Positions 24,511 to 33,627 of a stretch of DNA of 64,000 nt are shown here, one piece after another. The translations under genes were made by a program, and so were the position numbers. Position 1 is the stretch's first letter. The number at the start of each line of letters is the position of its first letter. The notes beneath the pieces are model-generated. The model ran no database searches and was not told where the DNA came from. It was given only the letters and a program-made list of their open reading frames with translations. Location of the stretch: assembly GCF_900188485.1 (NCBI RefSeq), contig NZ_FZPH01000017.1, forward strand, positions 113,712 to 177,711, in the 5' to 3' direction. The stretch is from Asanoa hainanensis (GTDB lineage: Bacteria > Actinomycetota > Actinomycetes > Mycobacteriales > Micromonosporaceae).

Positions 24511-25905
24511 ATGACGTACGTTATCGACAGGTCTGATCTCGGGCGGCTGGCTTCGGAGGTCCGCGGCCCGGTCCTCGCCCCCGGCGACGACGACTACGCC
24601 GAGGAGACCGCCACCTGGAACCAGGCGCAGGTCGAGCGCCCGGCGGTCGTGGTCGGTGCGACGAACGTGGCCGACGTGCAGGCCGCGGTGCGCTTCGCGG
24701 GCGTCAACGACCTGCCGGTCGCCACGGTCGCCACCGGGCACGGCGCGGTCGTGGCCTCCGACGGCGCGGTCATGGTCAACATTCGCCGGCTCAGGGACAT
24801 CGTGGTCGACACCCCGTCGCGGTCGGCGACCATCGGCGGTGCCGTCACGGCCAAGTCCCTGATCGACGCGGCGTTCCCCGAGGGCCTGGCACCGCTCGCC
24901 GGCTCGTCACCCAACGTCGGCGTGGTCGGCTACGCCCTCGGCGGGGGCCTGAGCTCGACCCTCGGCCGCACCTACGGCTGGGCCGCCGACCACGTGCGGT
25001 CCGCCGACATCGTCACCCCGGACGGCGAGCTCCGGCACATCGACGCCGGCCACGAACCGGACCTGTTCTGGGCGATCCGGGGCGGCAAGGGGAACTTCGG
25101 CGTGGTGACGTCGCTCGACCTCGACCTCGTCCCGACGACGGAGCTGTACGGAGGAGGCATCTACTTCGCCGGCGAGCACGTCGGTCCGGTGATCGACGCG
25201 TTCCGCCGGCTGGTCGCCGAGTCGCCGCAGGAGCTGACCCTCTCGTTCGCGTTCATGCGGCTGCCGGACCACCCGGACGTCCCGGAACCCCTGCGCGACC
25301 GGTTCACCGTGCACGTGCGGGTCGCCTACCTCGGCCCGCCCGCCGAGGGCGAACGGCTCGTCACGGGCCTCCGCGCGGCGGCGCCGGCCCTGGCCGACAC
25401 GGTCGCCGAGATGCCGTACACCGAGATCGCCGCCATCCACCAGGACCCGCTCGACCCGGTGCCGACGTACGAGATGTCGACCCTGCTCAGCGACTTCCCC
25501 GCCGCGGCCGAACAGGCGCTGATCGACGTCGCCGGACCGGGCGTCGACACTCCCGCCGCGATGATCGAGATCCGCCAGCTCGGCGGCGCGTTGGGGCAGG
25601 ACCCGAGCGTGCCGAACGCCGTGGGCAACCGCGACGCCCGCTTCCAGCTCTTCGGCGGGGCGTTCGGGGCCGGTCCCGGCCTGGGCGACCGGTTCCGCGC
25701 GCCGCTCAATGCCATCTCCGGCGCGCTGGCACCGTGGTCGACGGGTCACCAGCAGGCGAACTTCCTGACCGGGTACGACCTGGCGCCCGAAGCCGTGGCC
25801 CGCGCCTACGAACCGGCCACGTACCACCGGCTGCGCGACGTCAAGCGAACCTACGACCCCGGCAACATGTTCCGGATCAACCACAACATCCCGCCGGAGC
25901 CGTAG
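24511..25905 (+). CDS. FAD-linked oxidase of the BBE type, paralogue of the gene at 22453
   Basis: 464 residues from ATG at 24511, with AAGGGG seven bases upstream. It has the same domain plan as its neighbour: VVGATNVADVQAAVRFA, ATGHGA with the FAD-linking His, GSSPNVGVVGYALGGGLSSTLGRTYGWAADH, and the C-terminal YDPGNMFRINHNIPP. The two genes are separated only by the TetR gene and probably arose by tandem duplication. Different central segments (after residue 210) suggest different substrates. Confidence 0.88.
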   Translation: MTYVIDRSDLGRLASEVRGPVLAPGDDDYAEETATWNQAQVERPAVVVGATNVADVQAAVRFAGVNDLPVATVATGHGAVVASDGAVMVNIRRLRDIVVDTPSRSATIGGAVTAKSLIDAAFPEGLAPLAGSSPNVGVVGYALGGGLSSTLGRTYGWAADHVRSADIVTPDGELRHIDAGHEPDLFWAIRGGKGNFGVVTSLDLDLVPTTELYGGGIYFAGEHVGPVIDAFRRLVAESPQELTLSFAFMRLPDHPDVPEPLRDRFTVHVRVAYLGPPAEGERLVTGLRAAAPALADTVAEMPYTEIAAIHQDPLDPVPTYEMSTLLSDFPAAAEQALIDVAGPGVDTPAAMIEIRQLGGALGQDPSVPNAVGNRDARFQLFGGAFGAGPGLGDRFRAPLNAISGALAPWSTGHQQANFLTGYDLAPEAVARAYEPATYHRLRDVKRTYDPGNMFRINHNIPPEP

Positions 25906-25915
25906 GTCCTGAGTC

Positions 25916-26377
25916 CTATTTGGACTTCGCCACCGCCGTCGCCGGGGTCGAGCCGTCGGCGCCGCCCGACACGCTGACCTTGTCGCCGGCCTTCAGGTCC
26001 TTGAGCTTGCCGGGCAACGAGACGGCGGTGTCGGCGTCGGTGCGGACGGTCACCACGTCGCCGGACTCCGTCTCGACGTACACGGTGGTGCCGTCGACGA
26101 GCTTGACGGTGCCGGTCGTCGTCTCAGAAGCGGCCCCAGCGTTGCCGCCGCGGGCCGAACCGCCGCCCGGGAAGGCCGTCGGAGGCGTGAAGCCGCCCTG
26201 GCCGCGGAACCCGCCGCCACCGGGCCCGGCGGCGGGCTGGTCGCCGTACGCCTTCTGGACCTGGATGCCGGACGCGAACCCGCCGACGAGCAGCAGCGCC
26301 AGCGCGAGCACGACAGTCCACCGGTTCCACCACCGGCGGCTCGCCGTGGCGGCCAGCTGTGCGTCCAATGTCGTCAC
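25916..26377 (-). CDS. Small membrane-anchored DUF5666-like protein
   Basis: 153 residues. A single N-terminal membrane helix (WTVVLALALLLVGGFASG), then a flexible Gly/Pro/Phe-rich linker (GGGGFRGQGGFTPPTAFPGG) and a small beta domain with TGTVKLVDGTTVYVETESGDVVTVRTD, like DUF5666/OB-type folds. It is the last gene of the five-gene export operon 30773-25916, placed 16 bases after the permease gene. The linker resembles the tails of neighbouring adaptor, lipoprotein and CotH proteins. Confidence 0.65.
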   Translation of the reverse strand: MTTLDAQLAATASRRWWNRWTVVLALALLLVGGFASGIQVQKAYGDQPAAGPGGGGFRGQGGFTPPTAFPGGGSARGGNAGAASETTTGTVKLVDGTTVYVETESGDVVTVRTDADTAVSLPGKLKDLKAGDKVSVSGGADGSTPATAVAKSK

Positions 26378-26393
26378 AAGACTCTCCCGGGTG

Positions 26394-27584
26394 TCACTCG
26401 TAACGGAGGGCGTCGATGGGGCGCAGGCGGGCGGCGCGGTTCGCGGGGACGCTGCCGAAGAACAGGCCGATCGCGACGGAGACGCACAGCGCCAGGGCGA
26501 TCGAGCTGGGGACGATCACCGGTCGCACGCCGACGATCGTGAAGCGGCTCCCGATCAGCGCGGCGGCCACGCCCAGCCCGCCGCCGAGCAGGCTCAGCAT
26601 CGTGGCCTCGGCGAGGAACTGGGTGAGGATCACGCGGCGGGGCGCGCCGAGCGCCTTGCGGATGCCGATCTCGCGGGTCCGCTCGGTCACCGTGACCAGC
26701 ATGATGTTGGTGATGCCGATGCCACCGACCAGCAGGCTGATCCCGGCGACCGCGCCGAGCAGCGTGGTGAACGTGTCGGCCGTCTCCGTCTGCGTCTCCA
26801 GCAGCTGGGAGGCGTTCTGGATGCGGTACGGCTGGCTAGTCGAGCCGGCGGGCACCTGCACCCGCTGCGACAGGATCAGCGACACCTGCGACTGTGCGTC
26901 GGCCACCTTCGCGCTCGAGGCGGCCTCGACGACGATCGAGTTGTAGGCGCCGTACCCGGTCAGCGTCTGCTGCACCGCCGTCAGCGGTGCGATCGCGAGG
27001 TCGTTGGCGTCCATGAAGCCGGAGGCGCTGCTCTTCTCGTCGAGCACCCCGACCACGGTGAACAGCGCGCCGCTGACGGTGAGCTCCTTGCCGACCGCCG
27101 CAGTGCCGGGGAACAGCTCGTCGGCGACGGTCTTGCCGATCACCACGACCCGCCGGCCCTGCGCCACGTCGTCGTCGGTGAACGCCGCACCCGTGCCGAC
27201 GGGCGAGTTGGACGCGCCGAAGTAGCTCGGGTAGCTGCCGACGAACTGCTGCACCGCGTGGTCGGTGCCCTGGTAGGTCAGCGTCGCCTGGGTGCTCACC
27301 ACCGGCGACACCGACGTGACGTCGGGCGCGAGCACCGGGTCGTGCAGCGCCTGGGCCACCGCGGGCGTGAGCACCTGGCCCCCGCCTGTGCCTTGCACGG
27401 TCAGGGTCTTGGTGCCTAGCGCCTCGATCCGGTCGGCGACCTGTTGCGCCGACCCGTTGCCGACCGCGACGAGCAGGATCACCGCCGCGACACCGATCAG
27501 GATGCCGAGCATGGTCAGGCCGGAGCGGAGCTTGTTGGCGCCGATTCCGCGTACGGCGAAGCGGAGCACCTCGAAAAGGCTCAT
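26394..27584 (-). CDS. MacB-type ABC transporter permease
   Basis: 396 residues. N-terminal helix (LTMLGILIGVAAVILLVAVG), a large periplasm-facing MacB_PCD domain (~45-260) and three C-terminal helices of the FtsX domain. It includes ISLLVGGIGITNIMLVTVTERTREIGIRKALGA, the typical coupling region. Type VII ABC systems of this kind work by mechanotransmission with an adaptor protein. In a Gram-positive cell they export peptides or respond to antibiotics rather than span two membranes. Its start overlaps the ATPase stop by ATGA. Confidence 0.92.
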   Translation of the reverse strand: MSLFEVLRFAVRGIGANKLRSGLTMLGILIGVAAVILLVAVGNGSAQQVADRIEALGTKTLTVQGTGGGQVLTPAVAQALHDPVLAPDVTSVSPVVSTQATLTYQGTDHAVQQFVGSYPSYFGASNSPVGTGAAFTDDDVAQGRRVVVIGKTVADELFPGTAAVGKELTVSGALFTVVGVLDEKSSASGFMDANDLAIAPLTAVQQTLTGYGAYNSIVVEAASSAKVADAQSQVSLILSQRVQVPAGSTSQPYRIQNASQLLETQTETADTFTTLLGAVAGISLLVGGIGITNIMLVTVTERTREIGIRKALGAPRRVILTQFLAEATMLSLLGGGLGVAAALIGSRFTIVGVRPVIVPSSIALALCVSVAIGLFFGSVPANRAARLRPIDALRYE

Positions 27585-28276
27585 GCCAGGATCCGATCCT
27601 GCTGTACGTCGGAGGCGATCTGACCGTCGAAGAGCCGGATCAGCCGGCTGGCCCGGGCGGCCACGTCCGTCTCGTGGGTGATCAGGACGATCGTGCGGCC
27701 GGCGGCGTGCAGGTCGTCGAAGATGCGCAGGATGTCCTCCGTGGACCGGCTGTCGAGGTTGCCGGTCGGCTCGTCCGCGAGGACCAGCGCGGGCTCGGTG
27801 ACCAGGGCCCGGGCCACCGCGACCCGCTGCTGCTGGCCACCGGAGAGCTGGTTGGGCTCGTGGCCGGCCCGATCGGCCAGGCCCACCATGTCCAGCGCGA
27901 CCAGCGCCCGGCGGCGGCGCTCGGCCGCCTTGACGCCCGCGTACGCCAGCGGAAGCTCCACATTGGCCACGGCGGTCGTACGCGGGATCAGGTTGAACGA
28001 CTGGAAGACGAACCCGATGCGCCGGTTGCGGACGAGGGCGAGCTGGCGGTCGTTGAGGCGGCTGACGTCGACGCCGTCGAGGAGATAGCGGCCGGCGGTC
28101 GGGATGTCGAGGCAGCCCAGGATGTTCATCAGGGTCGACTTGCCGGAGCCGGACGAGCCCATGATGGCCACGTACTCGCCGGGCTCGACGTCCAGGGAGA
28201 CGCCGCGCAGGGCGTGCACGGTCGCCGCGCCCTCGCCGTAGACCTTCGTGACCGCGCGGATGTCGAGGACGGTCAC
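27581..28276 (-). CDS. MacB/LolD-type ABC transporter ATP-binding protein
   Basis: 231 residues. Walker A GSSGSGKST, Q-loop FQSFNLI, signature LSGGQQQRVAVARAL, Walker B LVLADEPTGNLD and the switch His (LITHET) are complete. The length and GNLDSRST extension fit the MacB/LolD/FtsE class. It overlaps both the upstream adaptor gene and the downstream permease gene by four bases, so all three are coupled. Confidence 0.95.
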   Translation of the reverse strand: MTVLDIRAVTKVYGEGAATVHALRGVSLDVEPGEYVAIMGSSGSGKSTLMNILGCLDIPTAGRYLLDGVDVSRLNDRQLALVRNRRIGFVFQSFNLIPRTTAVANVELPLAYAGVKAAERRRRALVALDMVGLADRAGHEPNQLSGGQQQRVAVARALVTEPALVLADEPTGNLDSRSTEDILRIFDDLHAAGRTIVLITHETDVAARASRLIRLFDGQIASDVQQDRILA

Positions 28277-29520
28277 CGGCCGCCTCCGAGGCGCGCGCCG
28301 CCACCGTTGCGTCCGCCGCCGGAGAACCCGCCGCCGCCCGGGAAGACCCCGCCGCCGGGCCCGGTGAACCCGCCCTGGTTCGACGTCGTCGACGGCAGCG
28401 TGACCACGACCTGGTCACCGGCCGCGAGCCCGGACCTGATCTCCGTCGCGCCGTCGCCCTCGAGCCCGATCTCCACCTGGCGGGTGACCCGCTGGCCGTT
28501 CTCCAGCACGGTCACGACGTGCCGGTTGCCGCCGCCGGTGACCGCGGCCGAGGTCACGTAGACGACGTTCTCGGCCTGCCCGACCGTGACGGACACGTTG
28601 ACGCTCTGGCCGACGCGTACTCCGTCGGGCAGCTTGTCGAGCGTGAAGGTCACGCCGTACGTCACGACGTTGTTCTCCGACGTGGCGTTCGGGTCGATGG
28701 TGGCGAGCTTGCCCGAGGTCTGCGCGCCCGGCAGGGCGTTCCAGGTGACGGTGCCCGCCTGGCCCGCCTTGAGCTTGGTGGCGTCGGTCTCGGAGACGGA
28801 GGCGGACACCTCGAGCTTGGTCAGGTCGGCGATGTCCATGAACCCGTCCGAGCTGGTGTCGTCGCTCCCGCCGCCGGTCGAGCCGTTGCCGCCCGTCGAG
28901 CCGTTGCCGCCGGTCGAGCCGCTGCCCGAGGCCTGCCCGCCGACCGTGCCGTTGACCGCGGTGATCGTGCCGGCGCGCGGCGCCTTGAGCGTGGCGCCGG
29001 CGACACCGTCCTGCGCCTCGTCGACGGCCGTTTCGGCCTGGCTCACCTGGGCCTCGGCCTCCGAGGTGTCGCCGCCGGCGTCCTCGGCCCGGTCGAGCGC
29101 GGCCTGCGCGGCGTCGAGGTCGGCCCGCGCGGCGTCGAGCTTCCGCTGTGCCGCGGTGTCGTCCACGGTGGCCAGGACCTGCCCCTTCTTGACCTTGTCG
29201 CCCACCTTGACGCGGATGTCGGTCACCGTGCCGGAGGTTCCGAACGAGGCGCTGGCCGTGGCCGAGCTCCGCACCGTCCCTGAAGCGGAGACGGTGGCCG
29301 TCACGGTGCCCTGCGCGGCCGCGACCGTGCGGGTCGTTCCGGACGTGGGCTCGGCCGCCTCGGCTCGGCCGAAGGAGGTGTACGCCCACGCGCCCGCGCC
29401 GGCCACTGCCAGCGCGAGCACGACGTTGACCACGAGCGCGGGGGACATACCCGGTCTCGGAAGGGATCGGAGCATGCGCGCCAGCTTGGGGCAGCCGGCT
29501 CGGAGCCAGCCTCGCGCCAC
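28273..29520 (-). CDS. HlyD/RND-type adaptor protein of the ABC exporter
   Basis: 415 residues from GTG at 29520, with AGGGAG seven bases upstream. One N-terminal helix (ALVVNVVLALAVAGAGAWAY), then a lipoyl-like domain split by a coiled coil (QRKLDAARADLDAAQAALDRAE), and a beta-barrel part. A run of GSTGGN repeats interrupts the lipoyl half. The C-terminus is a long low-complexity Gly/Phe tail (GGGVFPGGGGFSGGG). Adaptors couple MacB-type ATPases to substrate capture outside the membrane. Confidence 0.9.
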   Translation of the reverse strand: MARGWLRAGCPKLARMLRSLPRPGMSPALVVNVVLALAVAGAGAWAYTSFGRAEAAEPTSGTTRTVAAAQGTVTATVSASGTVRSSATASASFGTSGTVTDIRVKVGDKVKKGQVLATVDDTAAQRKLDAARADLDAAQAALDRAEDAGGDTSEAEAQVSQAETAVDEAQDGVAGATLKAPRAGTITAVNGTVGGQASGSGSTGGNGSTGGNGSTGGGSDDTSSDGFMDIADLTKLEVSASVSETDATKLKAGQAGTVTWNALPGAQTSGKLATIDPNATSENNVVTYGVTFTLDKLPDGVRVGQSVNVSVTVGQAENVVYVTSAAVTGGGNRHVVTVLENGQRVTRQVEIGLEGDGATEIRSGLAAGDQVVVTLPSTTSNQGGFTGPGGGVFPGGGGFSGGGRNGGGARLGGGR

Positions 29521-29546
29521 CTCAAAGCTCCCTGGGAACGCCGGGC

Positions 29547-30773
29547 TCAGTTGCCGGCCAGCACGACCTCGTCACCCTCGGTGAGACCGGAGGTGACTTC
29601 GGTGTACTGGTCGCCGCGCAGGCCGACCCCGATCGCCCGGGTCTGGTCGCCGGTCGCGGTTCTGACGACGGCGTTCCCATCGGCGCGTACGGCCGTGGAG
29701 GGCACGCGGAGCACGCCGGCGGCCTCGCCGGTGGTGACGCGTACGCTCGCGCTCTGGCCCACCAGCAGGTCCGCCGGGCTCGTCTCGAAGGCGAGCACCA
29801 CGCCGTAGCGGACCATGTTGCCATCGGCGGTGCCGACCGGGCTGACCGTGACGACGCGGGCGGCGAGCTCGTCACCCGGGTGGTTGGCGAGCGTGACGGT
29901 CGCGGTCTGGCCGACGTCGAGCCGGTTCGCGTCGGCCTCCGGGAAGTCGGCCGCCACCTGCATGCCGGCCACGTCGGCCACGGACACGAAGGTGCTGCCG
30001 GCCCGGACGTCCGTGCCGACCACGCCGGCCACGGTGAGGACCTTGCCGGCGATCGGCGCCTTGATCTTCGTGCCGGCGAGCTGGTCCTCCGCCTCGGCGA
30101 GCGCGAGCTCGGCGCTGTTGACCCGCTGCAGCGCGGAGAGCACGGCGTCGCCGCCGCGTTGGTCGGCGCAGCCCTCGCTCGTGCCACCGCCGCCGGGCCC
30201 GGAGCGGGTCGGATCGGTCGTGCGCGGCGGCTGGCGGGGCGGACTCGTCGTCGGCCGGCTCGGTGACGGGGACGTGGTCGGCTGCCCGCTCGGTGACGGG
30301 GAGGCCGACGGGCTCGGGGAGGTCACGTAGTGGACCGGCGCGACCCGGTCCCCGCCGCCGCCGGCCGTGCAGGTCGTGGCTCCGCCGTCGTCCGCCTTGT
30401 CCAGCGTGTCCTGTGCCTCGTCGAGCGACCGCCGGGCGTCGTCCACCCGGTCGCTCGCGTCGGTGGCGTCCACCTCGGCCAGCACCTGGCCCGTCTTGAC
30501 CTGGTCGCCGGCCCGCACCTTGACCACCGTCACGGTGCCCGCGACCGCGAAGCTGAGCGTGCGCGTCTCGGCGGGTTCCAGCGATCCGGTCGTCGCGACG
30601 GCCGTGACCACGTCGCCCCGGTCGACCCGAGCGGTGCCGGCCTTGGCTGACGGCGCCGGGTCGTCTCTGGTCAGCGCGTACGCGCCGGCGGATGCGGAAA
30701 CGACGACCAGCGCCACGGCAGCGCACACGGCGAACCGCGCGCGCCCGTGCCAGATCTTGCGGCGAACGCCCAT
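29547..30773 (-). CDS. Second HlyD/RND-type adaptor protein
   Basis: 408 residues. N-terminal helix (FAVCAAVALVVVSASAGAYAL), lipoyl halves RVDRGDVVTAVATTGSL and AGTKIKAPIAGKVLTVAGVVG, and an unusual Pro/Ser/Thr-rich insert (SPSPSASPSPSGQPTTSPSP) with a Cys on each side (TTCTAGG, SEGCAD) in place of a longer coiled coil. It leads the operon. The presence of two different adaptors for one ABC pair suggests either a hetero-complex or two-step capture. Start ATG at 30773 has only a weak ribosome site. Confidence 0.85.
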   Translation of the reverse strand: MGVRRKIWHGRARFAVCAAVALVVVSASAGAYALTRDDPAPSAKAGTARVDRGDVVTAVATTGSLEPAETRTLSFAVAGTVTVVKVRAGDQVKTGQVLAEVDATDASDRVDDARRSLDEAQDTLDKADDGGATTCTAGGGGDRVAPVHYVTSPSPSASPSPSGQPTTSPSPSRPTTSPPRQPPRTTDPTRSGPGGGGTSEGCADQRGGDAVLSALQRVNSAELALAEAEDQLAGTKIKAPIAGKVLTVAGVVGTDVRAGSTFVSVADVAGMQVAADFPEADANRLDVGQTATVTLANHPGDELAARVVTVSPVGTADGNMVRYGVVLAFETSPADLLVGQSASVRVTTGEAAGVLRVPSTAVRADGNAVVRTATGDQTRAIGVGLRGDQYTEVTSGLTEGDEVVLAGN

Positions 30774-30951
30774 GAGCCGCGAGTCTCGGCGACCCACCTC
30801 GCAGGCCGCTGAGCCGTACCTCGGAGTTTCCTCAAAGTCGATTCGAAGGTTTTTCCGAGCTTGGCCTGACGGCGCGTGGAGGTTGCCGCGGTCCCATGGG
30901 CCGGCGTGCCGCGGATCCCACCCCCGCGGCACGTCCATGAATGGAGGACCC

Positions 30952-31554
30952 GTGTCCCGTAAGCGATGGACGCTCGCCCTGGTCGTCGGCTCGGCGGCCC
31001 TGTTGCTGACCGCCGCCTGCGGCTCCGACAGCGGTTCCGGAGACGGGGGCACGGCCGCCGGTCCGGCCGGGGCCAACGCCTACTTCGACTGCCTGCGGCA
31101 GAACGGCGTAGACATCCAGGGCTTCCCGTCCGGCCGGCCCACGGCGTTTCCCTCCGGTCGGCCGTCCGGGCGCCCGAACGGCTTCCCGTCCGGGCGTCCC
31201 ACCGCCTTCCCGTCCGGGCGCCCGACCGACTTCCCGTCGGGCCGGCCGGGCGGCGGGCGGATGGGCGGCGGGCGGATGGGCGGCGGCTTCCGGCCCCAGG
31301 GCGTCGACGACGCGACCTGGCAGAAGGCGCAGGAGGCCTGCCAGTCGGTGCGTCCGACCGGCGGGCCGGGCGGCGAGAACGGGCGGGGCGGCCCGGGTGG
31401 CGGCGGCAACCGGGGAGCCGGTGCGGCGTACCGCAACTGCCTCTCCGACCGGGGTGTCGAGCTCACGGCCAACCCGAGCACGGCCGACCCGAAGGTCGCC
31501 GCCGCCATGCAGGCGTGCGCGGTGCTGCGCCCGTCCGCGTCCCCCACTCCGTAG
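30952..31554 (+). CDS. Lipoprotein with FPSGRP repeats
   Basis: 200 residues from GTG at 30952, with GGAGG just upstream. The lipobox LLLTAACGS puts the lipidated Cys at residue 23. Residues 58-99 hold five FPSGRP units, followed by a GGGRMGGGRMGGG stretch. Two similar Cys segments flank this region: YFDCLRQNGVDI and YRNCLSDRGVEL, each followed by another Cys (EACQSVRP, QACAVLRP). These suggest an ancestral duplication and two disulfides or metal sites. Divergent from the export operon and next to the CotH gene. Function unknown. Confidence 0.75.
   Translation: MSRKRWTLALVVGSAALLLTAACGSDSGSGDGGTAAGPAGANAYFDCLRQNGVDIQGFPSGRPTAFPSGRPSGRPNGFPSGRPTAFPSGRPTDFPSGRPGGGRMGGGRMGGGFRPQGVDDATWQKAQEACQSVRPTGGPGGENGRGGPGGGGNRGAGAAYRNCLSDRGVELTANPSTADPKVAAAMQACAVLRPSASPTP
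31123..31248 (+). repeat. In-gene repeat coding five FPSGRP units
   Basis: Five degenerate units of 24-36 bases (TTCCCGTCCGGNCGNCC-like) code the FPSGRP repeats of the lipoprotein. Third positions differ between copies, so this is protein-level repetition under coding constraint rather than a structural DNA repeat. Confidence 0.8.
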
Positions 31555-31556
31555 CG

Positions 31557-32945
31557 TCACGCGCTGTCTGTCTGCTGCTGGATGGCCGTGCGGAGCTGCT
31601 CGGCGTCGCTGGTGGTCTGCTGCGCGTCGTAGCCACCGACCGTGGACAGGACCTTGGCGATGCGGTCGAGCGAGCTCAGCGCGGTGCCGTCGCCGTAGAT
31701 CTTCTGGTAGAGGTCGCGGTGGGCTTCCTCGTACACCGTCTTGAACGCGGCACTGGCCTGGAAGCGCTCCTTGAGCTTGTTGCCGCCCATCCCGTCGAAG
31801 CCGCCCCCAGGTCGCTGGCCACCGTCCGGACGCTCCATGCCCTCGGGCGGTTGGAAGCCCTCGGGCATTTCCATGCCGTCCGGGGGCCGGAACCCGCCTC
31901 CCATCGAGGAGAAGGTCAGGTTGTAGTCCCAACCCACGACCGTGAACGTCTTCGTGTCCAGGTCGTACCAGAGGTAGTAGTTGCGGCCCGGACCCGCCAT
32001 GTCGTCGAAGTTCATCAGCAGGTCCTGCACGGCCACGTAGCGCGCGAAGGCCGCCACGTCGACGTGCTCGCCGAGCTTCGCGTCGAACTCCGCGTCGCTG
32101 GCGCTGTTGACCCACTTGACCAGGTTGATCACGGGCTGGAGGTCCTGGCTGCCCTTCTTGGTGATCTGCTCGAAGTCGTCCGCGTACGCCGTCTGATCGT
32201 CGCCCTGGTCCGTGAACTGGCTGGTGGCCAGGCTCTTGTAGAGCACGCCGTCGCCGCCGGGCAGGCCCTCGTCCGGGTGGTCGACGATCAGGCGGGCCGT
32301 GGTGGGCCGGTCGTTGACGGTGAAGCTGGAGTAGGCGTACCGCTGCGCGGGCTGTCCGGTGGCGGCCAACACGTCGAGCGCGAGCGCCTCGTTGAGCACC
32401 GTGCTGCCGCCGCCCATGCCCGCGACGCGTACCGCGATCTCCCGATGTCCCTGATAGCGCCGGCCGTCGACGAACTCGTCGAAGCGGATCAGCCACGGCA
32501 GGTTCTCGGGCTCCTCCGCCTTCAGCGAGGCCCGACCTTGGCCGAACCTGCCGGACCGGGCCTGGCCGTCGCGGGTCAGCCCGGACAGGGTGGAGTTGCC
32601 CTTCAACCGGATGCCGACGCTGGGCAGGGCGGTACCGTCGACCGTGACGTCCGCCTCCAGGAAGCTCTTCTCGCCCTCCTCGAAGTACTCGTCGAGCAGC
32701 CGCTGGTAGTCGTCCGCACGGAAGGTCAGCGTGATCTCGTGCGCCTTGGTGGCGTCGAAGAGGTCGGTGGTCCCCGCGATGTCCTGCGTGACGTCGTCGC
32801 TCGTGCTGTCGCTGGCGCTGGTCACCAGCGGCGTCACGCGCACGGTGCTGAACACCACCGCCGACACCACGAGGAAAACCACGCAGGCGGCGAGCAGCTT
32901 CCAGTACTGGCGGATCCGTGGCGGAATGCGATGTCGGAGGGCCAT
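31557..32945 (-). CDS. CotH-like kinase family protein, membrane-anchored
   Basis: 462 residues from ATG at 32945, which shares a base with the DUF4956 stop (TGATG). N-terminal membrane helix (LLAACVVFLVVSAVVF), then the CotH fold: AHEITLTFRADDYQRLL, SVGIRLKGNSTL, SLKAEEPENLPWLIRFDEF, and the active-site-like VVGWDYNLTF. CotH proteins are atypical secreted protein kinases known from spore coats. An insert rich in Gly/Pro/Met (GGGFRPPDGMEMPEGFQPPE) interrupts the C-terminal half. It is the third gene of a VTC-DUF4956-CotH operon found in many bacteria. Confidence 0.9.
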   Translation of the reverse strand: MALRHRIPPRIRQYWKLLAACVVFLVVSAVVFSTVRVTPLVTSASDSTSDDVTQDIAGTTDLFDATKAHEITLTFRADDYQRLLDEYFEEGEKSFLEADVTVDGTALPSVGIRLKGNSTLSGLTRDGQARSGRFGQGRASLKAEEPENLPWLIRFDEFVDGRRYQGHREIAVRVAGMGGGSTVLNEALALDVLAATGQPAQRYAYSSFTVNDRPTTARLIVDHPDEGLPGGDGVLYKSLATSQFTDQGDDQTAYADDFEQITKKGSQDLQPVINLVKWVNSASDAEFDAKLGEHVDVAAFARYVAVQDLLMNFDDMAGPGRNYYLWYDLDTKTFTVVGWDYNLTFSSMGGGFRPPDGMEMPEGFQPPEGMERPDGGQRPGGGFDGMGGNKLKERFQASAAFKTVYEEAHRDLYQKIYGDGTALSSLDRIAKVLSTVGGYDAQQTTSDAEQLRTAIQQQTDSA

Positions 32946-33622
32946 CACAGGTCCGTCTGGTCGTAGCCGGTCAGCACCGTGACCCGCTGCCCGCCGGTCC
33001 GCTCGCCGAGCGCGCTGATCAGCTGGCCGGGCTCGTGGCCCTTGCGCAGCCGCACCGTGTACATGAGCTCGGTAAGCGCGCCGCCCCGGATCGACTCGAT
33101 GCTGACGAGCTCGAACTCGCTGGTGTGCGCGATCAGCACGTCCTGGATGTGCGCGACGTAGTCACCGTCCGGCGGCACCTGGACCTTGACGACCTGGCGC
33201 TGGATGTTCGAGGCGAACCAGTTGAAGCGGTACATCACGAGGATGACCAGGCTGATCGCGACGGCGGCCACGATGGCGAGGGTGTAGAACCGGGTGCCGG
33301 CGGCCATGCCGACGCCCATCACGAGGAAGATGAACCCGACGTCGCGGGTCTCCTTGATCGCGTTGCGGAAGCGCACCACCGACAGCGCGCCGACGAGCGC
33401 GAACGCCCGGGCGATGTTCGAGCCGACCACCAGCATGATCAACGCGATCAGCATGCCGAGGATGACGAGCGTCTGCACATAGGACTGGCTGTACGAGATG
33501 TTGCGGTGGGTGAACCGATAGACCCAACCGATCAGCACGCTGAGTACGAACGACAGCGACAGCGAGATGGCGATGTCACCGACGCTGAAGGTGCCGGACA
33601 GATCCTGGACGTCGAACGGCAT
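32945..33622 (-). CDS. DUF4956 membrane protein
   Basis: 225 residues with about four helices in residues 15-130 (SFVLSVLIGWVYRF, LVILGMLIALIMLVVG, VGFIFLVMGVGMAAG, ALAIVAAVAISLVILVMY), then a cytoplasmic MgtC-like/ACT-type domain to the C-terminus. GALSVVRFRNAIKETRD is a family hallmark. It consistently pairs with VTC-domain and CotH genes, as here, with only five bases after the VTC stop. Confidence 0.9.
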   Translation of the reverse strand: MPFDVQDLSGTFSVGDIAISLSLSFVLSVLIGWVYRFTHRNISYSQSYVQTLVILGMLIALIMLVVGSNIARAFALVGALSVVRFRNAIKETRDVGFIFLVMGVGMAAGTRFYTLAIVAAVAISLVILVMYRFNWFASNIQRQVVKVQVPPDGDYVAHIQDVLIAHTSEFELVSIESIRGGALTELMYTVRLRKGHEPGQLISALGERTGGQRVTVLTGYDQTDL

Positions 33623-33627
33623 GTGGG

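Noticed and set aside
31123..31248. Spaced short repeats that might suggest a CRISPR array
   Set aside because: The units vary at third codon positions and code a regular FPSGRP protein repeat; there are no unique spacers of constant length.
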